A DNA stretch of 64,000 nucleotides from JAOUGY01 sp963785075 (lineage in GTDB: Bacteria; Actinomycetota; Acidimicrobiia; Spongiisociales; ZC4RG35): positions 372,001 to 436,000 of the forward strand of contig CAWATW010000006.1 in the NCBI GenBank assembly GCA_963785075.1, read 5' to 3'. This document shows, piece by piece, positions 7,672 through 15,662 of the stretch; the stretch's first letter is position 1, and each line of letters begins with the position of its first letter. The notes beneath the pieces were generated by a model, which saw only the letters and a program-made list of their open reading frames with translations, did no database searches and had not been told where the DNA came from. The translations under genes were made by a program, and so were the position numbers.

Positions 7672-8130
7672 TCAGTCCAGACCTTCGAGGGCACGTTGGA
7701 TCTGGGCCGCGTGCTCCCTCGGGTGCTCCGTGTAGATGCGGAGCCAATCGTCGAGCGTGTAGTGGCCGGAGTCCTCGTGCCTCCCAGAGCGACCCAGATC
7801 GTCCACCGAGATCCGCTCGAGGAGCTCGAGGTTCGCCAACCGAACCGCCATCAATGTGGCCAGCGAGCCTTCGATCGGCCGGTCGTACGACAACACCCGG
7901 GCGTAGTGCTCCTCGTCGTAGGCCTGGATGACGGGATCCTCCTCAGCCAAGAGCTGCCTGAGCCTGATGCAGCTCCTCAGCTCCGCGTCGGCAAGATGAT
8001 GCACGACCAGACGAGCGGTCCATCCGCTCGGCGGCGTGCGGTCGAGATCCTCTGTGGTTGCGCCTTCGAGGGCGGCGGACACGGTGTCGTAGCCCCGGCG
8101 ATACTGCTCGATGCGGTCGGCGAGGCTCAC
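7672..8130 (-). CDS. DinB-superfamily protein
   Basis: The 152-residue helical protein carries the metal-site histidine pattern of the DinB/YfiT four-helix bundle: LVVHHLADAEL in the second helix and TEHPREHAAQI in the last. Such proteins include mycothiol- or bacillithiol-dependent transferases and hydrolases, but the substrate here is not evident. The GTG start overlaps the gltX stop as GTGA, so translation is coupled. The longer frame upstream is the gltX shadow. Confidence 0.8.
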   Translation of the reverse strand: MSLADRIEQYRRGYDTVSAALEGATTEDLDRTPPSGWTARLVVHHLADAELRSCIRLRQLLAEEDPVIQAYDEEHYARVLSYDRPIEGSLATLMAVRLANLELLERISVDDLGRSGRHEDSGHYTLDDWLRIYTEHPREHAAQIQRALEGLD

Positions 8131-9548
8131 AGTCGAGCCCTCGCAGTCAGGATGCGTTCGAGGGATCGTTCCTTGCCGAGCGCCGCCATCGACTCGAAGA
8201 GGGGCGGGCTCACCGACGAACCGGTGACGGCCACCCGCAACGGCTGCAGCCCCTTCCGGGCGCCGATCTCGAGCTTCTCGAGCATGGCACGCAGCGCCGT
8301 CTCGATCGACGGTGCATCGAAGGCCTCGAGACTCTCGATCCGACGCACTGCTTCGTCGAGGACGTCGGCAACCCCATCCTTGTCCATGACCTTGGACCAC
8401 GAACCCTCGTCGTAGTCGAGCGATGATGCGTAGAGGAAACGCACCTGTTCCGGGACTTCGACGAGGAACTTGGTCCGCTCTTGGACGAGGGGTGCCATGG
8501 CTTCAAAAGACGACACCTCGCCGACGCTCATTGCACGACCGAGGTCCTGCTCGACAAGGCGCCTTGCGTCCCTCGCGAACTGGTCTGGATCCATCGCTCT
8601 GATGTACTCGCCGTTGATCCAGGCCAGCTTGTCCACATCGAACACTGCCGGGTTCTTCGAGACATCGGCGAGGTCGAAGGCTGCGATCGCCTCGTCGACC
8701 GAGAAGATCGTCTGGTCGGCACCTATCGACCAGCCGAGGAGCGCCAGGAAGTTGACCATCGCCTCGGGCAGGTACCCGCCCTCGCGATACGCCTTGAGCG
8801 ACGTGTCCCCATGGCGCTTCGAGAGCTTCTTCCCGTCGGGCCCGAACAGCAGCGGAAGGTGGGCGTACGTCGGTATCTCGCCCGTGCCGATCGCGCTCGC
8901 CAGGAGGAGGTGCTTCGGAGTGGATGGCAGGAGGTCCTCCCCCCGGGCGACGTGGGTGATCCGATAATCGAGGTCATCGACGACCGATGCGAGATGGTAT
9001 GTGGGCACCCCGTCTGATCGCAGAATGACAAAATCATCGACGGCGTCGGCCTCGAACCGCATGTCTCCCCGAACGAGATCCCGGAACTCGACCGGACGAT
9101 CTTGCGGTACCGAGAATCGAATCGGACCGGTGCCCGAAGCCGTGTCGGGGCGCCGGATGTAGTAATTCGGGTGGCGCTTCTCGGCCTGGGCCCGCGTCCG
9201 CATCTCCTCGAGCTCGTCCGGGGATCGCGGATCGCGATAGGCAAGACCCCGATCGACCAGGTCCTCTGCGATGTCGCGATAATGATCGAAACGATCCGAC
9301 TGGCGGTAGCTCCCGTGCGGCCCGCCCACGTCCACACCTTCGTCCCAATCGAGGCCGAGCCATCGGAAGCCGGCCTTGATGTCGTCCTCGTACACCTGCT
9401 CCGATCGCTCGACATCGGTGTCGTCGATACGAAGAATGAACGTCCCACCGTGGTGCCGTGCGAAGAGCCAGTTGAAGAGCGCCGCTCGGACGTTGCCGAC
9501 ATGGACATACCCGGTGGGCGAAGGAGCGATTCGAACTCGGACCGTCAT
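8127..9548 (-). CDS. gltX: Glutamyl-tRNA synthetase
   Basis: GltX charges tRNA-Glu, and may also charge tRNA-Gln in actinobacteria that use the GatCAB pathway. The 473-residue class I enzyme has the HIGH-type motif RIAPSPTGYVHVGNVR and the KMSKS-type motif KKLSKRHGD, with a C-terminal helical anticodon-binding domain. GGGAGGGAG lies a few bases before the ATG. It overlaps the DinB-like gene downstream, and the cognate tRNA-Glu lies 613 bases beyond the gltX stop on the same strand. Confidence 0.97.
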   Translation of the reverse strand: MTVRVRIAPSPTGYVHVGNVRAALFNWLFARHHGGTFILRIDDTDVERSEQVYEDDIKAGFRWLGLDWDEGVDVGGPHGSYRQSDRFDHYRDIAEDLVDRGLAYRDPRSPDELEEMRTRAQAEKRHPNYYIRRPDTASGTGPIRFSVPQDRPVEFRDLVRGDMRFEADAVDDFVILRSDGVPTYHLASVVDDLDYRITHVARGEDLLPSTPKHLLLASAIGTGEIPTYAHLPLLFGPDGKKLSKRHGDTSLKAYREGGYLPEAMVNFLALLGWSIGADQTIFSVDEAIAAFDLADVSKNPAVFDVDKLAWINGEYIRAMDPDQFARDARRLVEQDLGRAMSVGEVSSFEAMAPLVQERTKFLVEVPEQVRFLYASSLDYDEGSWSKVMDKDGVADVLDEAVRRIESLEAFDAPSIETALRAMLEKLEIGARKGLQPLRVAVTGSSVSPPLFESMAALGKERSLERILTARARL

Positions 9549-9573
9549 GATTTCTCCCTCCCGGGATCCTCGG

Positions 9574-10329
9574 TCATGGTCTGACGACCCTGTTCATCAG
9601 CGTGCCGATCCCGTCGATTTCGACCTCGACGACCTCACCGGGGACGACGGGGACGGCGCCGTCCGGTGTTCCGGTGAGCACCACGTCGCCGGGGAGCAAC
9701 GTCATGATCGAGGTGATGAACTCGAACAACGCCCCGACGCCGAACACCATGTCCGACGTGAACCCGGCCTGTCGGACCTCGCCGTCCACCCGCCCGATGA
9801 TCGCCAGCCGCTCCAGCGGATCAAGCTCCGTCTCGACCGCAGGTCCGAGCGGGCAGAAGGTGTCGAACGAGCGGGCGCGCCCGGTGTGCCCGTCTCGAGC
9901 AGCGAGATCGGCGGCATGGACATCGTTGGCGGCCGTGTACCCGAACACGTACTGCGACACGTCCTCGGCGCGTACCCCCCGTGCCACGCGCCCGACCACC
10001 ACCGCGAGTGAGGCCTGAGGCACCACCTCGGTGCTGGACGGCGGGAAGGCGATGGCGGTGTTGGGACCCGTCACGCTCGTCGCCGGCTTGACCGAGATCA
10101 CGGGCTCATCCGGCGGCGCCGCGTCACCGTCGAGATCCAAGAAGTTCGAGTCGACCGTGACGATCTTGGAGGGAAGCACCGGAGCCAGCAGTTGCACTTG
10201 ATCCCAAGGGACGACCGTCTCGGTTGCCTCCCACGCAAACAGCGGGGAGCCCTGGTAGACGGTCACGCCATCGGCGTCGGCCAGGCCGTAGGCGATGTCG
10301 TCGCCGGCTTTGAATCGAACGATCTTCAT
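9574..10329 (-). CDS. Fumarylacetoacetate hydrolase-family protein with degenerate active site
   Basis: The 251-residue length and fold landmarks (YVFGYTAANDV, RSFDTFCPLGP, GDVVLTGTPDG) are those of the FAH C-C hydrolase/decarboxylase family. However, the metal-binding E-x-E is replaced by Gln105-Ala-Ser107 (VVPQASLAVVVG). The His/Glu catalytic pair in the N-terminal N-Y-x-x-H-x-x-E element is also missing: the region reads VDSNFLDLDGD. It therefore probably does not catalyse the usual metal-dependent reaction, and may bind a ligand or use another chemistry. It precedes gltX by 25 bases. Confidence 0.8.
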   Translation of the reverse strand: MKIVRFKAGDDIAYGLADADGVTVYQGSPLFAWEATETVVPWDQVQLLAPVLPSKIVTVDSNFLDLDGDAAPPDEPVISVKPATSVTGPNTAIAFPPSSTEVVPQASLAVVVGRVARGVRAEDVSQYVFGYTAANDVHAADLAARDGHTGRARSFDTFCPLGPAVETELDPLERLAIIGRVDGEVRQAGFTSDMVFGVGALFEFITSIMTLLPGDVVLTGTPDGAVPVVPGEVVEVEIDGIGTLMNRVVRP

Positions 10330-10458
10330 GTGGCCACCGACGGTAGAGCGCAGCCAGGAATGCGGCCAAACCTTCGCGCCACCTTGGCTGCACGACGACC
10401 GAGGGCCGGATGCTCGGTGGCAGGACTGTGGTGCAGGTTCACCGAACCGACCGCAACA

Positions 10459-10995
10459 TCACGGGTAGTACTCGTCGGAGCGATAGGCGGTATCCGGGTA
10501 CGGCGTGGTGACGCCCTCCACCGCCTTCGTGAAGTGTTCGATCCCCACGGTGAGGAACAGCGCATTCACCTCGACGTGCACCGTTCCGTCGGGTCCGTAG
10601 CCGACCGCCTCGGCGGACAGCTTGCGCCCGTTCACGCCTGAGAGCCAGGCCTCACCTCTGACGGTGACACCGAGCTGGATCGGGTGCAGGTAGTTGACCT
10701 CGAGCTTGGCGGTGACGGCCGGCTTCTGATGCACCATGGCCACGAATCCCATCAGGTCGTCGAAGAACGCCGCTATCGCCCCGCCGTGGGCGAGGCCGGG
10801 ACCGCCTTCGAATCGTGGTTGGAATCGCAACTCGGCGGTGACCTTGTCACCTTCGTATACGGGCACGATGCCCAGCCTCACATCGTTGTCAGGCCCACAA
10901 CCGAAACAGGTGGGCAGATGATGCTTGGGCATTGCACCGAGGAGGGACTTGTCGGGAACGGGAACCACGTTCCCGCTGAGGAACCGGAAGGTCAC
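10459..10995 (-). CDS. PaaI-like hotdog-fold thioesterase
   Basis: The 178-residue protein has a single hotdog domain with the PaaI-type element GPGLAHGGAIAAFFDDLMG, containing the His-Gly-Gly and catalytic-acid Asp. An N-terminal Cys pair (PTCFGCG) is common in this subgroup and may bind metal. It probably hydrolyses an acyl-CoA of unknown chain. Its ATG overlaps the stop of the upstream unknown gene (ATGA), so the two are co-translated. Confidence 0.85.
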   Translation of the reverse strand: MTFRFLSGNVVPVPDKSLLGAMPKHHLPTCFGCGPDNDVRLGIVPVYEGDKVTAELRFQPRFEGGPGLAHGGAIAAFFDDLMGFVAMVHQKPAVTAKLEVNYLHPIQLGVTVRGEAWLSGVNGRKLSAEAVGYGPDGTVHVEVNALFLTVGIEHFTKAVEGVTTPYPDTAYRSDEYYP

Positions 10996-11507
10996 AGGCC
11001 GACGGTCAACGTCTTGCGCAATTCATCCGGTTTCATCCTGAGCTGCTCCACCGTTACGTCCGCCACCGCCGCTCGGCCCTTCGATCGCTCGTGGGCTACG
11101 GCGGAGGTCCAGCGGCGGCGCCGCGCCGAAAGGTCCAGAGGAAGGCCCTCGCCCATCCCACACAGCAGCTTCGCCACGGCGAGATCCTCGGGGATCGGCG
11201 CTCTGCCGAACGACGCTGCCCTGGCCGACATCAGCGCCGCCAACACGCTCTCGAGGTTGGAGTCGATGTCACCGCCGACATGGCGGATGATCTTGAGCGC
11301 CCAGCCCGTGTCGGGTCCGGGTGTGCCGAAGGTCCCGCCCGCCGGAACCTGCCCAGGAGAGGTGATCACACCCGGCTTGTCGCCGGCCGACCATCTGCGC
11401 GCCGGCGAGGTGTCGAGTCCGGTTCTCGGCAGATCAGAAGGGTCGAGTTCGATGTTCGGCTGCTGCGCCACCTGCTTCGCTCCTGACGATGGTCTCTTGG
11501 TCCACAT
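10992..11507 (-). CDS. Hypothetical protein, co-translated with a thioesterase
   Basis: The 171-residue product has no signal peptide or membrane segment. Its N-terminal third is low in structure and rich in Pro, Gly and Ser. The C-terminal two-thirds (WALKIIRHVGGDIDSNLESV onward) look helical, with a basic stretch SARRRRWTSAVAHERSKGR. The ATG at 11507 is chosen because GGAA lies about ten bases upstream. I do not recognise the family. Tight coupling to the thioesterase suggests the two act together. Confidence 0.6.
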   Translation of the reverse strand: MWTKRPSSGAKQVAQQPNIELDPSDLPRTGLDTSPARRWSAGDKPGVITSPGQVPAGGTFGTPGPDTGWALKIIRHVGGDIDSNLESVLAALMSARAASFGRAPIPEDLAVAKLLCGMGEGLPLDLSARRRRWTSAVAHERSKGRAAVADVTVEQLRMKPDELRKTLTVGL

Positions 11508-11543
11508 CTTGCACGTTCCAGCGGCTGCGGACAAACGTGGTCC

Positions 11544-13433
11544 TCAGATGTCGGAACCGGTACCCAGCCACCTTCGGTGCCATTCCAGAATGGCCTCGAA
11601 ACGTTCGACCCGATGCCGCGGCTTCCCGCTGCGCGACATCTCGTGTCCCTCGCCCGGGAACCTCACCATCTCGGTCGGCGTGCCGTTCCTGAGCAACGCC
11701 GTGAAGTACTGCTCGGCCTGCTCGATCGGGCATCTGAGATCGGACTCGGCGTGGAGCACCAGCGTTGGTGTCGTGACCCGATCGACGACGGCGAGCGGGC
11801 TCCTCTCCCACCAGGTCCGCCACCCCTCGGGATAGCCGGCTCCGAGGTAGCTCTCGGCGAAGACACCGGCGATGTCGGATGTTCCCGAGAAGCTGGTCCA
11901 GTTCAGGAGCCCCCGTTCCACGACCGCCGAACGAAAGCGGTCGTGGTGTCCGAGGATCCAGGCCGTGAGGAATCCGCCGTAGGAGCCACCCATGATCCCG
12001 ATCCTCCCGGGATCGAGGCGCGGATTGGCTTCGAGAGCGGCGTCGAGCGCCACGAGGACGTCTTCGACGTCGACTACTCCCCAACCATCGGCGGTGACCG
12101 CTTTCAAGAACTCCTCGCCGCGGCCTGACGACCCTCGAGGGTTGCACGCGACGACCCCGAATCCGGCGGCGGCGTACACCTGGAACTCGTCGAAGAACCC
12201 GTCGCCGTACTGGCTGGCCGGGCCGCCGTGGATGTTCAGCAGCACCGGCACCCGACCATCCCCCGGCGGCATCACGACCCACGTGTCGACGTCGTGCGTG
12301 CCGGATCGGAAATGACGGGGTTCGACCAATTCCACATCGGAGCGTATGGACTCCAACTCGGACTCACCGCCTTCGATCCACTCCAGCAGCGTTCCGGGCT
12401 CGACCGGTGACGAGGCCGTGAACACTATGCGGTCCTCCGACACGTCGAACGAGCCTACGACCCGCCGCCCGCCGATGGCGACCTCGGTGGATCCGTCGGG
12501 CTCGACCCGGAGCACGTTCACCGATCCGGCGTCTTCGACGTAGCAGTACAGGGTACGGCCGCGCCATCGCATCTGTGGCGGTCCTCCCGCCAGTGACGCA
12601 ACGGCACGGTCGACCGGAGCAGTGAGCCCCGTCAGACCGCGGTCGGACTCGACCCGATAGACCCCGAAGACCTGAGGAAACATCGGGTCGGTATGTCCGA
12701 TCAGATGGAGCACACCGTCGGGCCGGTAGCCGGGCATCGTCCAGAATCCCCGCTCGGCCCTGCGGATCGGGACCCGATCCCCGGCGATGGCGACCTCCCA
12801 TACGTCCGTGCCGGCCGCGAGACCTTGCCTCGCGTGGCGATCGGAGACGAACGCCAGCGCAGATCCGTCCGGAGACCACGCCAGATTGCGGTCGTCATGG
12901 GGCCCGGGGGTGACACAGTCCGGTTCGGCGACGCCTTCTGGGTCGACCAGCCAGATGTGACGTTTCCGGTCGTGGGTCCAGCCCATTTGATCGAACCTGT
13001 ACGGGATCGAGGTGACGCGTCGCGGTCTACCAGCTCGCTCGTCGTCATCGAGGTCGGCCCAATCGTCGTGCCATGTGATTGCGGTCACGGCGAGACGGCT
13101 GCCGTCCGGCGACCATTCGAGCTCCTCGACGCCGAGGTCGAAGTCGGTGATGGCCGCCGCCTCGCCCCCATCGACCGGGATGACCGCCACCTGCGCCGGC
13201 TTTGAATCGCGGCTTCGGAGAAAGGCCAGACGGCTGCCGTCCGGCGACCATCGGGGTGCCGAGTCAGCTGGTCCTCCGGTCAGCCTGCGGGCTCCGGAGC
13301 CGTCATGGATCCATATCTCGCGTACATATCGATCCTCGTCGAGATCGATGGAGGTCAGGACGAACACGACCCGGTCACCGTGGATCCGAGGATCGCTGGG
13401 TGTGACGAGCTTGGAGAGATCAGAAGGTTGCAC
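11544..13433 (-). CDS. S9-family prolyl oligopeptidase-like serine peptidase
   Basis: The 629-residue protein has an N-terminal beta-propeller built of WSPDGSRLAF-type blades (several WSPDGS motifs between residues 60 and 210) and a C-terminal alpha/beta-hydrolase domain. The nucleophile elbow is GGSYGGFLTAW; the acid lies in LHAESDLRCPIEQ and the histidine in FPGEGHEMSR. It resembles acylaminoacyl-peptidases and dipeptidyl peptidases, with no signal peptide, so it is cytosolic. GTG 13433 is chosen because the conserved start (LSKLVTPSDPRI) follows and TATACC lies nine bases upstream. Related to the frameshifted S9 gene at 20801. Confidence 0.9.
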   Translation of the reverse strand: MQPSDLSKLVTPSDPRIHGDRVVFVLTSIDLDEDRYVREIWIHDGSGARRLTGGPADSAPRWSPDGSRLAFLRSRDSKPAQVAVIPVDGGEAAAITDFDLGVEELEWSPDGSRLAVTAITWHDDWADLDDDERAGRPRRVTSIPYRFDQMGWTHDRKRHIWLVDPEGVAEPDCVTPGPHDDRNLAWSPDGSALAFVSDRHARQGLAAGTDVWEVAIAGDRVPIRRAERGFWTMPGYRPDGVLHLIGHTDPMFPQVFGVYRVESDRGLTGLTAPVDRAVASLAGGPPQMRWRGRTLYCYVEDAGSVNVLRVEPDGSTEVAIGGRRVVGSFDVSEDRIVFTASSPVEPGTLLEWIEGGESELESIRSDVELVEPRHFRSGTHDVDTWVVMPPGDGRVPVLLNIHGGPASQYGDGFFDEFQVYAAAGFGVVACNPRGSSGRGEEFLKAVTADGWGVVDVEDVLVALDAALEANPRLDPGRIGIMGGSYGGFLTAWILGHHDRFRSAVVERGLLNWTSFSGTSDIAGVFAESYLGAGYPEGWRTWWERSPLAVVDRVTTPTLVLHAESDLRCPIEQAEQYFTALLRNGTPTEMVRFPGEGHEMSRSGKPRHRVERFEAILEWHRRWLGTGSDI

Positions 13434-13442
13434 GTCGGACAG

Positions 13443-13448
13443 GGTATA
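13443..13448 (-). promoter_or_regulatory. -10 box of the S9 peptidase gene
   Basis: TATACC lies nine bases upstream of GTG 13433 and there is no ribosome-binding site, consistent with a leaderless or very short-leader transcript. Confidence 0.45.
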
Positions 13449-13520
13449 GCCCCGAGCAACGAGCAAGAACGTGCCCACGTCGGTCGCGTTCCAGCTTGTT
13501 GCCTGGCGGGCTCGGCGCCC

Positions 13521-13555
13521 GGTCCGAGGTCCGGGGTCCGAGGTCCGAGGTCCGG
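13521..13555. repeat. 7-bp tandem repeat array, unit GGTCCG(A/G), five copies
   Basis: Five uninterrupted heptamers (GGTCCGA, GGTCCGG, GGTCCGA, GGTCCGA, GGTCCGG) lie in the divergent promoter region between the S9 peptidase and pgpA. Two further 7-bp arrays occur at 20643 and 48941. Confidence 0.9.
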
Positions 13556-13676
13556 ACTTCGGACCCGAACACCAAACGGGAGACAATCACCACGATCCGT
13601 GCGGTCGGCGGCACGGACATCGGACCCGAAGGCCCAAACTCCAAACCGGCGCAGCAACCAGCCCGGGGTCGCGCTG

Positions 13677-13682
13677 TAGCCT
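13677..13682 (+). promoter_or_regulatory. -10 box of pgpA (leaderless)
   Basis: TAGCCT lies six bases before the GTG start. The identical hexamer precedes the genes at 20801, 23191 and 57314. Confidence 0.55.
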
Positions 13683-13688
13683 CCTGCT

Positions 13689-14144
13689 GTGCATCGACTC
13701 ATTGCCACCTGGTTCGGGACCGGGCTGATCCTCGGCAAGTTGCGAGGGTCCGACAGCGGTTCGGGCACGGTGGCTTCGGTGTTTGCCATGCTGGTGTGGT
13801 GGGCGCTCACGCCGTTCGAATGGTGGGTGCAGTTCGTCGTTGCACTGGTCGTGGCCGGGCTGTCGTTGTGGTCGGCCCGTCCGTTTGCAGGTGCGCACGC
13901 CGATCCGCCTTGGGTGGTGATCGACGAGGCGGCCGGCGCGTTGATCGCCACGATCGGCCTCACCGGATGGCCGGTGGTGGCGGCATGGTGTGTGTTCAGG
14001 CTCGCCGACATCTTGAAACGAGTCTTCCCCGGGGTCGCTGCCGCCGAGAAGCTCCCCGGCCCGATCGGCGTCACCGCCGACGATCTCGTTGCGGGCCTCT
14101 ACGGTCTCGCTGCCGGCTGGGCCGTTCAGTGGGCGCTGGCATAG
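13689..14144 (+). CDS. pgpA: Phosphatidylglycerophosphatase A-like protein
   Basis: PgpA dephosphorylates phosphatidylglycerol phosphate at the membrane. The 151-residue product has the expected conserved blocks: VIDEAAGALIA (the D-E-x-x-G motif), FRLADILKRVFPG (R-x-x-D-x-x-K-x-x-P) and VTADDLVAGLYG (the D-D-x-x-A-G motif). Three to four membrane segments surround them. The GTG start follows TAGCCT by six bases. The proposed active-site Asp residues are all present, so it is probably functional. Confidence 0.85.
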   Translation: MHRLIATWFGTGLILGKLRGSDSGSGTVASVFAMLVWWALTPFEWWVQFVVALVVAGLSLWSARPFAGAHADPPWVVIDEAAGALIATIGLTGWPVVAAWCVFRLADILKRVFPGVAAAEKLPGPIGVTADDLVAGLYGLAAGWAVQWALA

Positions 14145-14426
14145 GGGACCTCGACATCACGACGCGGCACATGCGGGCATGGAGGTCGCCGCCGTCATCC
14201 GGGGCCGGCGCCGATGGCGCAACTCTCGTGCGGTCCACACGGTCGGAAACGGCCCCCGACCAGGTTCCTGAGAGGTCCAACCCGCACATCTCAAATCGTC
14301 GACGGTGGCCCCGGACGTGACCATGGCCTTTGCCAACGCATCGGTACCACCGTGCCGGGCCGCCCTCGGGCCACTACGTCCACCAACGGTCCCGGTATAG
14401 AGTCGTCGGGAGACGGGAGGCGAGGA
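14145..14426. other. Intergenic region upstream of the candidate selenoprotein operon
   Basis: No credible ORF or repeat was seen. The last bases carry GGGAGGCGAGG (14415-14425), the ribosome-binding site for the next gene. The promoter is not obvious. Confidence 0.4.
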
Positions 14427-15086
14427 ATGCCGAACATCACGATGCTGGACATCGACGATCTGTTGGAATCGGAGCTCGCCGGTTTCGTGAGGAAATGCCT
14501 CCGTCATCGGGCACCGGACCCTGCGTTCCATGCCATCCAGGGACACAATCCTTCGCTCTCCAAGGCGCTCTACACGGCCTGGGGCACGGTCTTCAACACC
14601 GGGAGGGTCGACCACAGCCTGAAGGAGATCATCCGGGTGCAGTTGTCCCGGGCGGCCTCCTGCAACTATTGAGGGAACGTCAGATCTGCTTCGGCGAAGC
14701 AGAACGGACTGACCGAGCAGCGCATCGACGAGGGCATCGATCATTGGCGGGACAGCCCCAACTTCACGGATGCCGAGAAGATCGCGCTCGAATACAGCGA
14801 GTTGATGCAATTCGCACCTGAGAAGATCGACGCCGACTTCTACCGGCGGCTCCAAAGCCTCTGGTCTGACGACGACATCGTCGAACTCGGGGCGTTCATC
14901 GGGTTCAACGTGGGGTATCACACGTTCTTCCGGACGCTCGATTTCTATCCGATGTTCACGCCCGACGGTCGCCTGGTCAGCCAGGAGGTCTCGAGAGCCA
15001 TCTACGGCGACACACCCGGGTCCCACCTCGACCCACGCGTCATCGAAGCTATGGAGGCTTCGCGGTCAGGAGAGAAGCCATCGTGA
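14427..15086 (+). CDS. Carboxymuconolactone decarboxylase/AhpD-like protein with in-frame TGA, probable selenoprotein
   Basis: Read through one TGA (14670-14672), this gene encodes 219 residues with the CMD fold. The sequence before it ends RVQLSRAASCNY and the frame continues GNVRSASAKQNGL without shift. In homologues this position is the second Cys of the redox CxxC motif, so the product would carry Cys79-Asn-Tyr-Sec82. A perfect hairpin at 14685-14703 follows at SECIS distance. AhpD-type CxxC proteins reduce peroxides or disulfides, and Sec-containing AhpD-like proteins are known. Conserved CMD residues downstream (FIGFNVGYHTFFRTLDF) argue against decay. Alternatives are a Cys-to-stop mutation or a sequencing error. 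The start has GGGAGG upstream. Confidence 0.7.
14685..14703 (+). promoter_or_regulatory. Candidate bacterial SECIS hairpin
   Basis: TCTGCTTC (14685-14692) and GAAGCAGA (14696-14703) form a perfect 8-bp stem with loop GGC. The loop begins 20 bases after the TGA and starts with G, both within the published bacterial SECIS consensus (loop G, 16-37 nt from UGA). Confidence 0.65.
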
Positions 15087-15646
15087 CCGACACGTTCATC
15101 GACCCCGTCGATCTCGAAACGGCTCGCAAGGCCGGCCTGTCGGCGCGAATGGAGTCGCTCGCCCTCGCCGGCGACGTCGACGCCACCTTCATCCGGATCC
15201 TCGCCCGCGTGCCCGGCTACGCCGAGGCGCTGTGGGACGCGATGAGCGAATCGCTCATGGAGGGGGGCGTCGATCATCGCCTGAAAGAGCTGGTCAGGAT
15301 CCAGCTCGCTCGTACCGCCCAGGACCCGTATTTTTCGTCACGGATCCGCTCCAAGAAAGCGCAGCGAGCCGGCATGACCGAAGACTACGTCGATGCTGCC
15401 TCAGGCGACTTCGAACACGAAGATCGATTCGGCGACGCAGAGAAATGGGCGCTCCGATACGCCCACCTCATGTACCGGCATCCCGAGAGGGTCGACGCCG
15501 ACTTCTACGCCGAGGGCAAGCGCCATTTCACCGAGGCCCAGATCATGGAGCTCGGCGGTCTGATTGCGATCCACTACGGAATGCAGGTGTTCATGCGCAC
15601 GCTGCTGCCATCAGACCCGCCCGCCTTCTCGCACCAGGCGTCCTGA
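15083..15646 (+). CDS. Carboxymuconolactone decarboxylase-like protein lacking redox cysteines
   Basis: The 187-residue product is a paralogue of the preceding gene: both share the RVQLSR/RIQLAR helix, the DADFY element and a GFNVGYHTFFRTL/AIHYGMQVFMRTL helix. Where the first has CNY-TGA, this one reads QDPYFSSRIRS, with no cysteine pair. Its GTG start overlaps the first gene's stop (GTGA), so ribosomes must read through the upstream TGA for coupled translation. CMD proteins form homo- or hetero-oligomers; I infer that this is the structural partner of the first. Substrate unknown. Confidence 0.8.
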   Translation: MTDTFIDPVDLETARKAGLSARMESLALAGDVDATFIRILARVPGYAEALWDAMSESLMEGGVDHRLKELVRIQLARTAQDPYFSSRIRSKKAQRAGMTEDYVDAASGDFEHEDRFGDAEKWALRYAHLMYRHPERVDADFYAEGKRHFTEAQIMELGGLIAIHYGMQVFMRTLLPSDPPAFSHQAS

Positions 15647-15662
15647 AACGAGTCGGCCGGCG

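Noticed and set aside
14670..14672. TGA read as tryptophan (alternative code) or pyrrolysine-like recoding
   Set aside because: TGA ends most genes in the window in agreement with overlapping starts, and pyrrolysine uses TAG; the codon sits at a Cys column with a SECIS-like hairpin.
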